A DNA stretch of 29,599 nt from Coptodactyla brooksi (taxonomy: Eukaryota; Arthropoda; Insecta; Coleoptera; Scarabaeidae). A model generated the notes under the pieces. It saw only the letters and a list, made by a program, of their open reading frames with translations, was not told the origin of the DNA and did not search any database. The stretch covers positions 1 to 29,599 of the forward strand of contig JAWQRM010000129.1 of NCBI GenBank assembly GCA_033557675.1, written 5' to 3'. Numbering within the stretch: the first letter of the stretch is position 1; each line of letters starts with the position of its first letter. Position numbers and translations under genes: made by a program. This document shows, piece by piece, positions 8,201 through 18,216 of the stretch.

Positions 8201-11200
8201 TCACAGGAAGTGCCATTAACTGTTTTTTGATTAATCATCCTGTATATTTTTTAAAATGTAGGATTCGAATGACATAAAACCTGTTCAGCAAATTTTATTC
8301 CTTCATGAAGGAGTTATTATTGATCGAATGGGTGAAATCACCATTATTTACAGACTTTTCTATATACCAGAGAATAAAATGTAATGAGGTGTAAATTTGG
8401 CAACACCACATCGTATGTAATTCAACTTGTCGATTTCAAACAAAACATAAACTGTACAGCGATGTCCATTTTACCTTCCTGTTCTCCTTAGTTTTACTAT
8501 GCACTTGTAGTCCTTTGGGTCATAGTGACCTGATGTATGCAGGTACAGGAGGACTGTCAAGAATAGCTCGAAATTAATATATTGTGATTTTATTACAGTA
8601 CATAAACACAAACAACGATGAGAAGTAATCTTATTACTAACAAAAGTAAAATGTATTATAATAAAAAATATTACAAACACTAAATCTAAAAACAAGAGAG
8701 AAGATCAAATAAATTCTGATATGCATCCAATTATTGCCTAATCTTTACACTGATGATAATAATACACCACATGAACCTTTATATACATAAATATTTCCAC
8801 AAATATTTATTACACTTACTTGTTTTATTGTCACATTTTGATGGACACATATTACATCGTGCTCTTTTATTTTTATTAATTGCACCAGATGTAGATGTCA
8901 CTGCTACTTTGCCACGTTGATCTTGAATTTTCTTTATTACAGCAGTAGCTTCTTAAGTACGAGGTTTATGGTCTCTTGACATTATATAGGTAGTTACTAT
9001 CAGTTTGCGCAATTCTTCCAGAAATAGTCTTCTCTTGTATAGAACGTTCCTATTCAAATCTGGATTTATATCTCTCCATAACACAAATGCATTATAAGCA
9101 CTAAGATCAAGTATATTGTAGAATAATGTAATAGGCCATCGATTGGTTTTTCTTTTGCAAGTATATGCTGCAATACTTTGATCTAACATATCAACCGCCC
9201 CTTTGGTAGAGTTATAATCTAGTATCATTTTGTGGCTTCTTGTCAGTCATGAGAAGTGAGTACTCATGAGAATGACGTTCTTATTTTTTTAAGCACGTAT
9301 GACACAATTGTGGTATCTTTGGTAAAATAAAAAGTAGAACTATGTACTTCTTTACTTATTGTAATCACGGGAAGTTCGAGTTTCTTTTTTTTAATCGGTC
9401 CTAACATTGTACACTGTCTTTTGAAGAGCATATCACTTAATTTTTTGGACGTAAACAAATTTTCACATACATTTTGCCTTCAGAATTCATGTATTAGGTC
9501 TAAAACTACTCGCATCCCTTGTTTTTTTTCTGGTGCTTCACCCGGACATTTTCCCATGTAAACTTGGGCTTTCATGGCGTAGGAACTACCACTGTCACAA
9601 AATGTCCATATTTTGCTAATTTACGGGGAATATACTGTTTGAAAGGACAGCGTCCTCTGAAGCCAGCATGTTGTTCGTCAACAGTAATATTATCACGTAC
9701 ATTATACAATTTAGGCATAATTTCTATCTGCTTCTTTCAAACCTCTTATAGAACGATCAAGGACATCGTTACATAAAGAATAGGTCTACCTGTTTCTGCA
9801 TCCCACAAACTTTTTCTTGATTCGCTGTGTGATTTTTAAACTTCTGGGCTTAACTAAGCTTTAAACCTAATTGGATCAGGAGTAATTTTTATTGTATTTT
9901 AGGGTTAACAATCAATGTTAACGGTAAGTACGTGGTTCGTTAACTATGAAATTATGTGTAATATCGTTGTATAAAATTTCGTCCAAATCGTTTTGTAAAT
10001 TAACGAAATAAGCAGCGTCGTAATTTCATTATAACCCGGTATAATAATTATCAAAGAATAATCATCAGTACACGAAACGCCATCTGTAAACTTGTACGAA
10101 AAATTCGTATACGTCTTACTTGTCAAATAATCAATATTGTATCAAAAGTTTAAAAGGTTAACTATTGATTTTTAATTTATTAATTGTACGTATTCTACTT
10201 TTACTCGAGTACACAAAGTCATCCCGGTCTTAATTATTTGGTAGTATACGTTTATATCGAAGAAGTTATACGATTGTTGTAACAGACGCCACTTTAAGGT
10301 TATAGGGGTTAATTCTAACTACAACAATGAACGAAATACAAAAATTGGAGCATCTATCCTTGGTGTCTAAAGTTTGTACCGAACTAGAAAATCATTTGGG
10401 TATGAATGACAAGGACCTGGCGGAATTTATAATTCACCTATCGGAGAAACACAATACGCTGGAATCGTTCAAAAAAGTATTGGAAGAAAATGGTGCCGAA
10501 TTTTCAGATTCATTTGTTGCCAATTTGCTTCGCATCATACAACATATGAAACCGGATAAAGGTGTGAGTAGAGGTCCAGAGTCGGACATCAAGTCAGAAT
10601 CGTTGGCAGTCAAATTTCCTGGATTGGCGATACCAAACAAACCGCAGAGGCCATTAACTCCACAGGAAACAAATGGTGACCAGGACGGAATTGCCGATTT
10701 AATGGCTCAGTTGGAGGCGGAGGCACCTTCAAAGAAAATAGAAAAGAGTAAGCGGGAAAGGAATAGGAGTAATAGTCCGCATAGACGAAACAGGTCTCGA
10801 GAGAGGAGCAGATCTCGGGAGAGAAAACGCAGTAGGTCCAGGAACAGACGAAGATCGAGAAGCTGCTCTAGGAGAAGGGGAGATTCTAGGGAAAAGTCTA
10901 GAAGAACCAGTAGGTCAAGGGAAAATAGAAGAAAGAGATCTCGAGACAGATCACGGGATAGGAAGCATAACGATAGATACAGGAACGATAAGAAGTCGAG
11001 AAGGGAAAGCCCCGAAATGGAAGACGATCCAGTGTTAGGTAAAATCTATAACGGTAAAGTAGCAAATATAGTTCCTTTTGGTTGTTTTGTACAACTGGAA
11101 GGTTTGAGGAGACGTTGGGAAGGTTTAGTTCACATATCTCAATTGAGAGCAGAAGGAAGGGTTACTAATGTATCAGAAGTTGTCGCGAGGGGTAGCAAGG

Positions 11201-14200
11201 TGAAAGTTAAAGTTTTGTCTGTGACTGGTCAGAAAGTATCGCTTTCGATGAAAGACGTTTGCCAAATGACTGGTAAAGACTTGAATCCATACTATCATGC
11301 CCCCATTGAAAGAGAAGATAAAGATCGCAATCCCGATCGTCCTACGCACACGAGCACGTCCGTTCTAAGATTGCCAGTTGGTATCGATGAGAACGAAGAA
11401 ACGTCCCAGAAAAGAGTTACTCGAATTTCAAGTCCTGAAAGATGGGAAATAAAACAAATGATCTCTTCTGGATGCATTGATAAAAGTGAACTCCCGGACT
11501 TTGATGAGGAAACGGGGCTCTTACCCAAAGACGATGATGGAGCTGAAGCAGATATTGAAATAGAACTTGTCGAAGAGGAGCCACCATTTTTACACGGCCA
11601 TGGAAGAGCTCTTCATGACCTATCACCTGTTCGAATTGTCAAAAACCCAGATGGTTCCCTAGCGCAGGCAGCGATGATGCAGTCGGCGCTTGCCAAAGAA
11701 AGGCGTGAACAAAAAATGCTTCAACGTGAACAGGAAGTTGAAACCCAACCATCTGGTAGGAACAAAAACTGGATAGATCCCTTACCTGAAGATGATTTTA
11801 AAGGGACCACTTCGAATATGCGGGGAATTGGATTACAATCGCAAGATCTACCTGAATGGAAAAAACATGTTATTGGTGGTAAAAAATCGTCATTTGGGAA
11901 GAAAACTAATCTATCAATAATTGAACAAAGACAATCGCTGCCAATTTATAAGCTACGTGAGGAGCTGATAAAAGCCGTGACTGATAATCAGATTTTAATT
12001 GTAATCGGCGAAACAGGTTCCGGGAAAACTACTCAAATCACACAGTACCTTGCAGAAGCTGGGTTGACATCACGAGGAAAAATCGGATGTACGCAACCTA
12101 GAAGAGTAGCAGCTATGTCCGTAGCAAAAAGAGTAGCAGAAGAATTTGGTTGTCGCCTAGGTCAAGAGGTTGGCTATACCATTCGTTTTGAAGACTGTAC
12201 GTGCCCGGAAACCGTAATAAAATACATGACAGATGGTATGTTACTAAGAGAATGTCTGATGGATTTGGACTTAAAATCGTATTCAGTAATCATGTTAGAT
12301 GAAGCGCACGAACGTACAATTCACACAGACGTATTATTTGGTCTTCTGAAGCAAGCCGTTGTTAAAAGAAATGAATTAAAAGTAATCGTTACGTCAGCTA
12401 CTTTGGATGCAGTTAAATTTTCCCAATATTTCTTTGAAGCCCCAATTTTTACGATTCCAGGAAGAACTTTTCCCGTAGAAATTTTGTACACGAAAGAACC
12501 GGAAACCGATTATTTAGATGCTAGTTTAATAACGGTGATGCAAATTCATTTACGGGAACCACCCGGTGATATTCTACTGTTCTTAACCGGTCAAGAAGAA
12601 ATCGATACCGCTTGTGAGATTTTATACGAAAGAATGAAGTCTTTAGGTCCGGACGTACCAGACCTAATTATTTTACCTGTTTACTCTGCATTGCCATCAG
12701 AAATGCAAACGAGAATTTTCGAACCTGCTCCACCTGGTAGCAGAAAGGTTGTCATTGCCACGAATATTGCAGAGACATCTTTAACAATTGATGGAATATT
12801 TTATGTGGTGGATCCAGGATTTGTGAAACAAAAAGTTTACAATTCCAAAACCGGCATGGATTCTTTGGTTGTAACTCCAATTTCTCAAGCACAAGCCAAG
12901 CAAAGAGCAGGAAGAGCTGGACGCACAGGTCCAGGAAAGTGTTATAGACTTTATACTGAAAGAGCTTACAGAGATGAAATGTTGCCAACGCCAGTTCCAG
13001 AAATTCAAAGAACTAACCTTGCAACTACAGTTCTACAATTAAAGACAATGGGTATTAACGATCTGCTGCATTTCGATTTTATGGATGCCCCACCTGTAGA
13101 GTCGTTAATCATGGCACTAGAACAACTACATTCTCTATCAGCATTAGACGATGAAGGTCTATTAACTAGATTAGGACGTCGAATGGCCGAGTTTCCTTTG
13201 GAGCCAAATTTGTCAAAAATGCTGATCATGTCGGTAGCTCTACAATGTTCTGATGAGATTCTTACGATAGTCAGCATGTTGTCCGTACAAAACGTTTTTT
13301 ATCGGCCTAAAGATAAACAGGCAATTGCTGATCAGAAAAAAGCAAAATTTAACCAACCAGAAGGCGATCACCTCACCTTGCTAGCCGTTTATAACAGTTG
13401 GAAAAATAACAAATTCTCAAATGCATGGTGCTATGAAAATTTTGTACAAATAAGAACACTAAAACGAGCGCAAGACGTCAGAAAACAACTCTTAGGTATC
13501 ATGGATAGACATAAGCTAGATGTTGTATCTGCAGAAAAAAACACTGTACGTGTACAAAAAGCTGTATGTTCGGGGTTCTTTAGAAATGCAGCGAAGAAGG
13601 ACCCACAAGAAGGCTATAGAACACTAGTCGACAGTCAGGTTGTCTACATTCATCCTTCGAGCGCGCTGTTTAATAGACAACCAGAATGGGTGATATACCA
13701 CGAATTAGTGCAAACCACAAAAGAGTATATGAGAGAAGTAACTACCATTGATCCGAAATGGTTAGTAGAGTTTGCACCGGCATTCTTCAAATTTTCAGAT
13801 CCTACCAAACTTAGTAAATTTAAGAAGAACCAACGGTTGGAACCATTATACAATAAGTATGAGGAACCGAATGCGTGGCGTATATCAAGGGTACGACGAA
13901 GAAGAAATTAATGTTCTGCAATTTTTGTAATAAATATCATAGTATAATATGATGTACATATCTGTATTCAAAATATTTTAGACATTAAAGGACATAGCAT
14001 AACTGTACATTTTTGTTTATCTCTTATATCACTGCACCATTATCATTTTGATTCAATCGAATTATTAGCATGTACCAATTGCTAATAATACAGGTAACAT
14101 TACGTAGTAATATCTAAAATGGTTATGTTGTGTATAGTGAAAACTATTGTAGATAAAAATAAAGTATGATCTGGCTACAACATTGAACAGATCTTAGAAA

Positions 14201-17200
14201 TTCCGACGTTATATGGTAATGTTGCTATGACCAAAGAATATAAAATATTTGATTAAGAATTTATATAATAACATTAAGAACATTTATCTACATACGTAAG
14301 AACATGCAAAGAAAATTTACTAATTTAAAAAATCATTATCCGGCTGTTAATCACATCATATTAAATGTGTTTTATTTTGGGATGAAATAAGAAAATACGG
14401 TTTAACGATTTATTATCTTTTAAACCTTTAAATATAACAATCTTTCTCAATATGAGAACTGCTTGAAGAACTGCTCATGAGAGCATTTAAAAATGAATGT
14501 CTTCTTCATTTTCTTCTATGATTTTGATCACATTCCTTATGTTTTTCACAATATCTGCTTCATTTAAATTGCCATAAGTTACTAAATCATAACCGACGTA
14601 TACAAATATTAACAGTTCCTCATTATTGTGTTAGTAGTGTAAAGACAAATAGTATTTCTCTGGCTTCTAATTATTTTATTAGCTTTACTGGTTTCAGTAA
14701 AGCTAGTTAAGTAGTTTTTAAGTTTTCTATGTTTGGATAAGCCGGACAGATATCGATAACTAAAAAATATTCTTCTCAAGTTGATTATCCTTCTGATATG
14801 TTCATCAGCAACAGGTAAGGTTTTTACATTTACACTTTGGGTTCTTGGACTTCCTTGTAACAATTAATTTTTTTCTTGTGTGTCATTCAATAAAATAATC
14901 CAGTTTAGTGTATTAGACTCAGGTACACCTCCCGAAGGCGATATTGTGATGATGTCAGAATCGATTTATCCAAACTGCAGAGCACTGCTACTTTTACTTT
15001 CCCTAATAATAGAGAACCAATTCATTGACTTTTTTTCTTAAAATCGGTCTGATTATTTTGACATTCTTATTTATTAAATTGCTTTCTATATCTGTGTCCT
15101 ATTACACTCATAAAGAGGTTCTATTTGATATTACAGATAATAATTCTCAGACAGGTTTAATTCTTCAAAATTAAAAAGTATTTCTTTAAGTTTAGCAAGC
15201 TATTATTGGAAATAGAAGATGTAGAAGCCAAAGAGAAAGAAATTCAGGACAAAATTGAAGCTGAAAATGCAGAGGCAGAATTGTATGCGGACAGCTTCAT
15301 TGAATTCTTAGGCAGCAACTATCTTTTTGAGCAAATGTTTGAGAATGACTCGGATACAAAACTAATAATGAAGATAGGCGATGAGGCCCAAGAGTTTTAC
15401 ACGGAATTTGAAGAAGGTTTTGTGAATCTTTGCATGCAAGTGTTTAATCTTGGTCAAGAACAATATAAACTGAGGCAGAAAGAAGTGCAGCAGTTTATGA
15501 AGAACGTGGAATGTGCCAAGAAGCAAAGCCAAGAGGATAGTATTGTATGGTTATTCTTTTTGCAGTTAAGTGGCATATAATAACTGTAAAAACTGCAAAT
15601 ATTGTAGAAACAAATGGAAATTTTTATGACCCAGAAAAACGAAATGTTTGACACTATAAAGAAACTTCAAGAAGATGTAGACAATCGTGATTTAACAATC
15701 ACTGATTATGATCAAAAGGTTTTCGATTACGGCGACCAATACACTCTGTTAATTCATGAAACTTGGAAAACCTTAATGGGATTAGAAATGGTCGTATATG
15801 AACAACTAGAAGATGTGAACCAGATTTTTGAACAAACGTTAACTGAGATGGTCAATAATTTTATTGAGAATGCACAAGGTATATTTACTCAAATGAGGAG
15901 CAGTGAGCAAACGTACACTGAAAACATAAACGACTGTGCGGTTAGGTATATGACTGTGGCAAGTCTTTCACCAGACTTTCATATACCAAAAGATTTAAAA
16001 CCAGTAAGTAATTGAAATAAAGAGTAAGACGAAAACAACTTGAAAGGTAATAATTGTAGTTAATGACAGACAAAGACGCCTTGATGAATAGTTTGGCGCA
16101 ATCTCACGACATGCATCTGCAAGCTATTGATAATAGAGAGGATCGGTTAGTTAGTCGGGCAAACGCTTGGCTGAATGCCTTAGTAAGCAATCTAGCAAAG
16201 TAAGTACTTTTTATTTACGTAAATAAAATATTCAGCTGGTATGTGTCAAAATTTTACGCTTGGCAGGAACTTGTTTCAGGATAGGCTCCTTCTAAATAAT
16301 GTTAAGTTTTTACTACTTTTATTTGTATCGAGGCAAATATCAGTTTTCTTATTTGAAATGGAATGATACAACTTTAATACTTGATATATAATCCCTCGAT
16401 AATTTTTATGCTATTTCTCATAATGAACAATACTCTTAAAATTAATTGATTACTCCATTGAAAACAATTAACAGTTTAACATTTTGAATTTCACAACTAT
16501 TTTGTTCAGGGTTTATCATATCAAGATGATATGATAAACCCATATCCAGAAACCAAACGAATAGAAAATGATTGCAACTTAAATAGCAACATGTTTTTAG
16601 CTTTACTTCTATTGCACTCTACATTGAAAAGTAGGAAATATATGTTTGTTTCTTTATACTTTGAAGTAATCGTTTCTTAGTTTTATTTGATAATTCATTA
16701 TCAAAATTTTATTATTTCAATCAAATTGTCTCAAATGTCAACAATGAGACATACTCATAATAACACAAAACTTGGGAGAGGGATTGGAAGACAAAAAAAA
16801 ACTAACTTATCTGAATGTATTATCACAGATGATATACTTGTTAATGGTAAAAGAGAAAAAAATCTGCAAGGAAATATAGAAATATGTATTAAAGAGCAAA
16901 CACATGAGCAAAATAAAGTATACAATGCATAACAAGGGAAAACTAAGCTCAACACGTGCAGCGAGATTGGAATAAGTAAAACAAAGGCTACAAATAATCT
17001 GATGTCAGATAACATTATAGTTGCTATTTCAGAACTTTTTTAAAAGATTGCAAAGAAATATCTAAATAGAACTAAAATAAAAAATATTTTTATTTGAAGA
17101 AAAAAATTATAAATAAAATAAATTATTGGTTTTTGAATTTTGACATTTAATTTTCCTTATTGTTGATTTTTTTCTATTTTCTATTTTACTGATATTAATT

Positions 17201-18216
17201 GGTGTTTTTCGTCAGTGCCCAAAGTTTGATTGTTTAATGTGTGATTATTTTTATATTGGAAAACTGGCTTTTTACGACTGCACATGTCAAAAAATAACTC
17301 TAAATGTCAACATCTCATAAACTGTATATTTTACACCACCATTGCATTTAATACTTTTTAATTAAAATTCTTTGCAAGATCCAAATAGCGAACTATATAC
17401 ATATAAGGTTCCATTAAAAATTATTCTATTGAAAATAAAGCTGTTTAGGAATTTTTGTACTTGCAACACCCTGTATATTTTGAAAATTGTTTAACATTGG
17501 AGAAAGTTTTAACACAAACTGTCACATAATACATTTTAATCACAAACGCTAATAGCGTAACAGAACAAGTTAAACTGGCCTAATCTCTATACTACAGACT
17601 ACAGTATTTTGTGGACACTGATGGTCAGAGCCTGTGTATGTGTGTACTGAACGGGGGTGTGCTACCGTAGACCAGTACAATGACCAATCCTTACAATGTG
17701 CTAACTTAACGACAACCAGAGGTATTTGACTGGTTGCTGGAACCAATGGTTTATTGTGGTATCCGAGGCAAGACGGGAGCAAGTAGATATTTTTCTTGGT
17801 TAGACTAGGAAGCAATCCTGGAACCTGTCCAATGACAGCCAAGCGTTTTCATTTCTAGGCCATTGAGTCCAGTCGAGGACTTGCCCAATCTCAATGTAAC
17901 GAATTGCCCTAAGCACCATAAAAATTTAGAACGCCTGCGTTGTATTATGTTATTTATTGGTTTTTTTTAAATTCGTTATGATAATAAAGTTCAGTTATCA
18001 GGTTATTCCTGATCACCTGTAATATCTTTCTATCACCACATATTAATGGTTATACTTATGATTATTATTTCTTTAAGGGATGAAATAACAAGAAATAGAA
18101 CGAAAGTGCTAGAAATTAATCACTACCTCGATATACAAAGAAGCGAGTTTGACGAATTGGCAGGACTAGAAGTTGGACCAGCGATGGATCCTGATATCTC
18201 AGCTGCATTGAGTTGA
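5289..18216 (+). CDS. DRC3: Dynein regulatory complex subunit 3 (DRC3/LRRC48), seven exons
   Basis: DRC3 is a leucine-rich-repeat subunit of the nexin-dynein regulatory complex of motile cilia and sperm flagella. Exons are 5289-5445, 5498-5781, 5841-6013, 15196-15544, 15608-16003, 16060-16199 and 18078-18216, with all phases matching and a stop at 18214-18216. They give 545 residues (human about 523). Residues 1-52 are the N-terminal segment (VIDHQMIEKCLEEQGLKGEA). About 53-205 are LRRs (LRKLSLSNNLIEKIENID, LEELDLSFNKIKKLENLD) capped by MSGNPCAEDKGFRLF. The rest is helical and acidic, with the conserved SHDMHLQAIDNREDRLVSR near the C-terminus. Introns 1, 2, 4 and 5 are 52-63 bp, while intron 3 is 9.2 kb and contains DHX8 on the same strand. 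Expression is expected mainly in testis or ciliated sensory cells (inference). Confidence 0.93.
6014..6599. other. Start of DRC3 intron 3, no gene seen
   Basis: Donor GTGAGT at 6014, then AT-rich sequence. A less AT-rich patch at about 6200-6320 (GTGCGTCGGCCAGCTG, GACAGCTGGCTGCGG) has no coding frame that I recognise. Confidence 0.5.
6600..6912 (-). mobile_element. Tc1/mariner (DDE_3) transposase C-terminal fragment
   Basis: Minus-strand reading gives AKCGHKVLRLPPYHCIFNPI, then IWGIAKNYHNNHTRR, ALDCVTPATAMLQN and HTEKVIQEW. The order LRLPPYHC..NPIE.IW, (D)VTP, HTEKVI.EW is the C-terminal part of Tc1/IS630-like DDE transposases, around the last catalytic acidic residue (E of NPIENIW). Nothing of the helix-turn-helix or first catalytic aspartate is present. 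The frame is open and continues without a stop into LINE sequence on its upstream side. Confidence 0.75.
6913..7560 (-). mobile_element. LINE reverse-transcriptase fragment (same family as 1410-2901)
   Basis: Read on the minus strand from 7560 downward: a SKILEKLVK-like start, a YGFR-equivalent segment near 7435, TVDAVLTL, HIDLQKAFDTIEYDKLES, then LEDAGIRGHGFLWIKSFLQN, GVPQGLALSPLFSIIFINDL and LTLFTDDVRRW, then GLVLNVSKTKYLIFNQN. GVPQG..LSPLLF and F(A/T)DD are reverse-transcriptase motifs. About 30 residues between TDD and LVLNVSKTKYL are deleted. Stops after LES and WTRI break the frame. Part of it is near-identical to 1850-1960. Confidence 0.85.
7561..7865. other. Intron stretch with hammerhead-like motif copy B
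   Basis: About 7680-7735 contains TTAGCGAAACGTGCGTCGAG and TTTTGGCGTGGTGGTGAC, matching the motif at 20140-20200, with the segment corresponding to ATGATGCTAACTTG missing. The surrounding 60-codon frame is not recognised. Confidence 0.5.
7866..7926 (-). repeat. tRNA-derived fragment (SINE head or tRNA pseudogene)
   Basis: The minus strand contains TAGCTCAGATGGTAAGAGC, an exact tRNA D-arm with the polymerase III A box, followed by an anticodon-stem-like ACTGT...GCAGA and AGGTCGCATGTT. The T arm is cut off: after ATGTT comes AT-rich sequence in place of CGAATC. The base before the presumed anticodon is A and not T. It is therefore a relic, not a working tRNA. Confidence 0.6.
7930..8778. other. 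Intron stretch between the tRNA fragment and the piggyBac remnant
   Basis: AT-rich. A partial ATCCTGTATATTTT motif near 8236 recalls the 66-bp module family. GGTCATAGTGACC at 8519-8531 is a small palindrome of a type often seen near piggyBac-like ends, so 8460-8778 may be the 3' part of that element. I could not find its left TTAA boundary. Confidence 0.35.
8779..9860 (-). pseudogene. Decayed piggyBac-like transposase
   Basis: The minus strand keeps, in order over several frames: ITVDEQ, GFRGRCPFKQYIPRKLAKYG, VYMGKCPG, GMRVVLDLIHEF, ENLFTSKKLSDML, LPVITISKEVHSSTFYF, VSYVLKK, MILDYNSTKGAVDMLDQ, TNRWPITLFYNILDLSAYNA, and a C-terminal cysteine cluster RARCNICPSKCDNKTSKCNK. These are the landmarks of piggyBac (DDE_Tnp_1_7) transposases, including the last catalytic aspartate region (DYN.TKG.VD) and the C-terminal zinc finger. 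The stop is at 8779-8781. The N-terminal half is absent and several frameshifts and stops occur. Confidence 0.85.
9901..9908. repeat. piggyBac right terminus with TTAA target site
   Basis: On the minus strand the sequence reads TTAACCCTAAAATACAATAA, the canonical TTAA plus CCC start of piggyBac elements. It lies only about 45 bp upstream of the first recognisable transposase codons, which shows that the 5' half of the ORF was deleted internally. Confidence 0.55.
9909..10326 (+). promoter_or_regulatory. Upstream region and 5' UTR of DHX8
   Basis: About 420 bp separate the piggyBac terminus from the DHX8 start codon. I see no clear TATA box. The start context is ACAACAATGA, a good insect start context. 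A 60-codon minus frame at 9944-10126 resembles nothing. Confidence 0.45.
10327..13911 (+). CDS. DHX8: ATP-dependent RNA helicase DHX8 (Prp22), intronless
   Basis: DEAH-box helicase that releases spliced mRNA from the spliceosome. There are 1194 uninterrupted codons (human 1220). Residues 1-90 are the conserved N-terminal helical domain. About 137-232 is an RS-rich region (repeated RSRERSRSRE). 238-311 is an S1 RNA-binding domain (GKIYNGKVANIVPFGCFVQL). Then comes the helicase: motif I GETGSGKT 561-568, TQPRRVAA, DEAH 658-661, SAT 690-692, LTGQEEI, TNIAETSLTIDG, and motif VI QRAGRAGR 859-866. HA2 and OB domains follow, and the C-terminus is EEPNAWRISRVRRRRN. All motifs are intact, so it should be functional. 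It sits in DRC3 intron 3 on the same strand and has its own poly(A) signal. No intron is visible in the CDS. Confidence 0.97.
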   Translation: MNEIQKLEHLSLVSKVCTELENHLGMNDKDLAEFIIHLSEKHNTLESFKKVLEENGAEFSDSFVANLLRIIQHMKPDKGVSRGPESDIKSESLAVKFPGLAIPNKPQRPLTPQETNGDQDGIADLMAQLEAEAPSKKIEKSKRERNRSNSPHRRNRSRERSRSRERKRSRSRNRRRSRSCSRRRGDSREKSRRTSRSRENRRKRSRDRSRDRKHNDRYRNDKKSRRESPEMEDDPVLGKIYNGKVANIVPFGCFVQLEGLRRRWEGLVHISQLRAEGRVTNVSEVVARGSKVKVKVLSVTGQKVSLSMKDVCQMTGKDLNPYYHAPIEREDKDRNPDRPTHTSTSVLRLPVGIDENEETSQKRVTRISSPERWEIKQMISSGCIDKSELPDFDEETGLLPKDDDGAEADIEIELVEEEPPFLHGHGRALHDLSPVRIVKNPDGSLAQAAMMQSALAKERREQKMLQREQEVETQPSGRNKNWIDPLPEDDFKGTTSNMRGIGLQSQDLPEWKKHVIGGKKSSFGKKTNLSIIEQRQSLPIYKLREELIKAVTDNQILIVIGETGSGKTTQITQYLAEAGLTSRGKIGCTQPRRVAAMSVAKRVAEEFGCRLGQEVGYTIRFEDCTCPETVIKYMTDGMLLRECLMDLDLKSYSVIMLDEAHERTIHTDVLFGLLKQAVVKRNELKVIVTSATLDAVKFSQYFFEAPIFTIPGRTFPVEILYTKEPETDYLDASLITVMQIHLREPPGDILLFLTGQEEIDTACEILYERMKSLGPDVPDLIILPVYSALPSEMQTRIFEPAPPGSRKVVIATNIAETSLTIDGIFYVVDPGFVKQKVYNSKTGMDSLVVTPISQAQAKQRAGRAGRTGPGKCYRLYTERAYRDEMLPTPVPEIQRTNLATTVLQLKTMGINDLLHFDFMDAPPVESLIMALEQLHSLSALDDEGLLTRLGRRMAEFPLEPNLSKMLIMSVALQCSDEILTIVSMLSVQNVFYRPKDKQAIADQKKAKFNQPEGDHLTLLAVYNSWKNNKFSNAWCYENFVQIRTLKRAQDVRKQLLGIMDRHKLDVVSAEKNTVRVQKAVCSGFFRNAAKKDPQEGYRTLVDSQVVYIHPSSALFNRQPEWVIYHELVQTTKEYMREVTTIDPKWLVEFAPAFFKFSDPTKLSKFKKNQRLEPLYNKYEEPNAWRISRVRRRRN
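13929..13934 (+). terminator. Poly(A) signal of DHX8
   Basis: AATAAA 18 bp after the stop codon. A second AATAAA lies at 14158-14163. A signal here would also tend to truncate the DRC3 pre-mRNA, since it is on the same strand inside its intron. Confidence 0.55.
13935..15195. other. End of DRC3 intron 3
   Basis: AT-rich sequence. An 84-codon minus frame at 14609-14863 is not recognised and has no supporting context. The acceptor TTTAG ends at 15195, ahead of exon 4. Confidence 0.5.
16509..16541. repeat. Perfect 14-bp hairpin
   Basis: GGGTTTATCATATC at 16509-16522 and its exact reverse complement at 16528-16541, separated by AAGAT. Confidence 0.9.
17400..17520. repeat. Diverged copy of the 66-bp module family
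   Basis: AACACCCTGTATATTTTGAA at about 17466, followed by a diverged GTTTAACATTGGAGAAAGTT, aligns with the right-hand part of the modules at 501-545 and 790-835. The left end (AAGGTTCCATTAAAAA) is degenerate. Confidence 0.55.
17570..17900. other. Unrecognised, less AT-rich block
   Basis: Base composition is visibly more balanced than the surrounding intron. A 90-codon minus frame (17570-17842) exists, but neither strand gives a protein I recognise. It could be a fragment of a transposon or a non-coding RNA copy. Confidence 0.3.

Larger units (their letters stand above)
16200..18077. other. DRC3 intron 6
   Basis: 1.9 kb intron, GTAAGT to TTTAAG. It contains a perfect hairpin (16509-16541), a smaller 9-bp hairpin at 16686-16705, an unrecognised 81-codon plus frame (16687-16932), a copy of the module family (17400-17520) and a less AT-rich block (17570-17900). 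Confidence 0.7.

Noticed and set aside
9944..10126. 60-codon minus frame upstream of DHX8
   Set aside because: No family resemblance; it lies outside the piggyBac TTAA terminus and in the DHX8 promoter region.
10434..13853. Several minus-strand frames within DHX8
   Set aside because: Shadows of a long conserved coding sequence; no independent support.
10327..13911. DHX8 as a processed pseudogene
   Set aside because: All helicase motifs, the S1 domain and the C-terminus are intact over 1194 codons with no stop or frameshift, so selection has kept it.
14609..14863. 84-codon minus frame in DRC3 intron 3
   Set aside because: No recognisable domain, no context and AT-rich codons; treated as chance.
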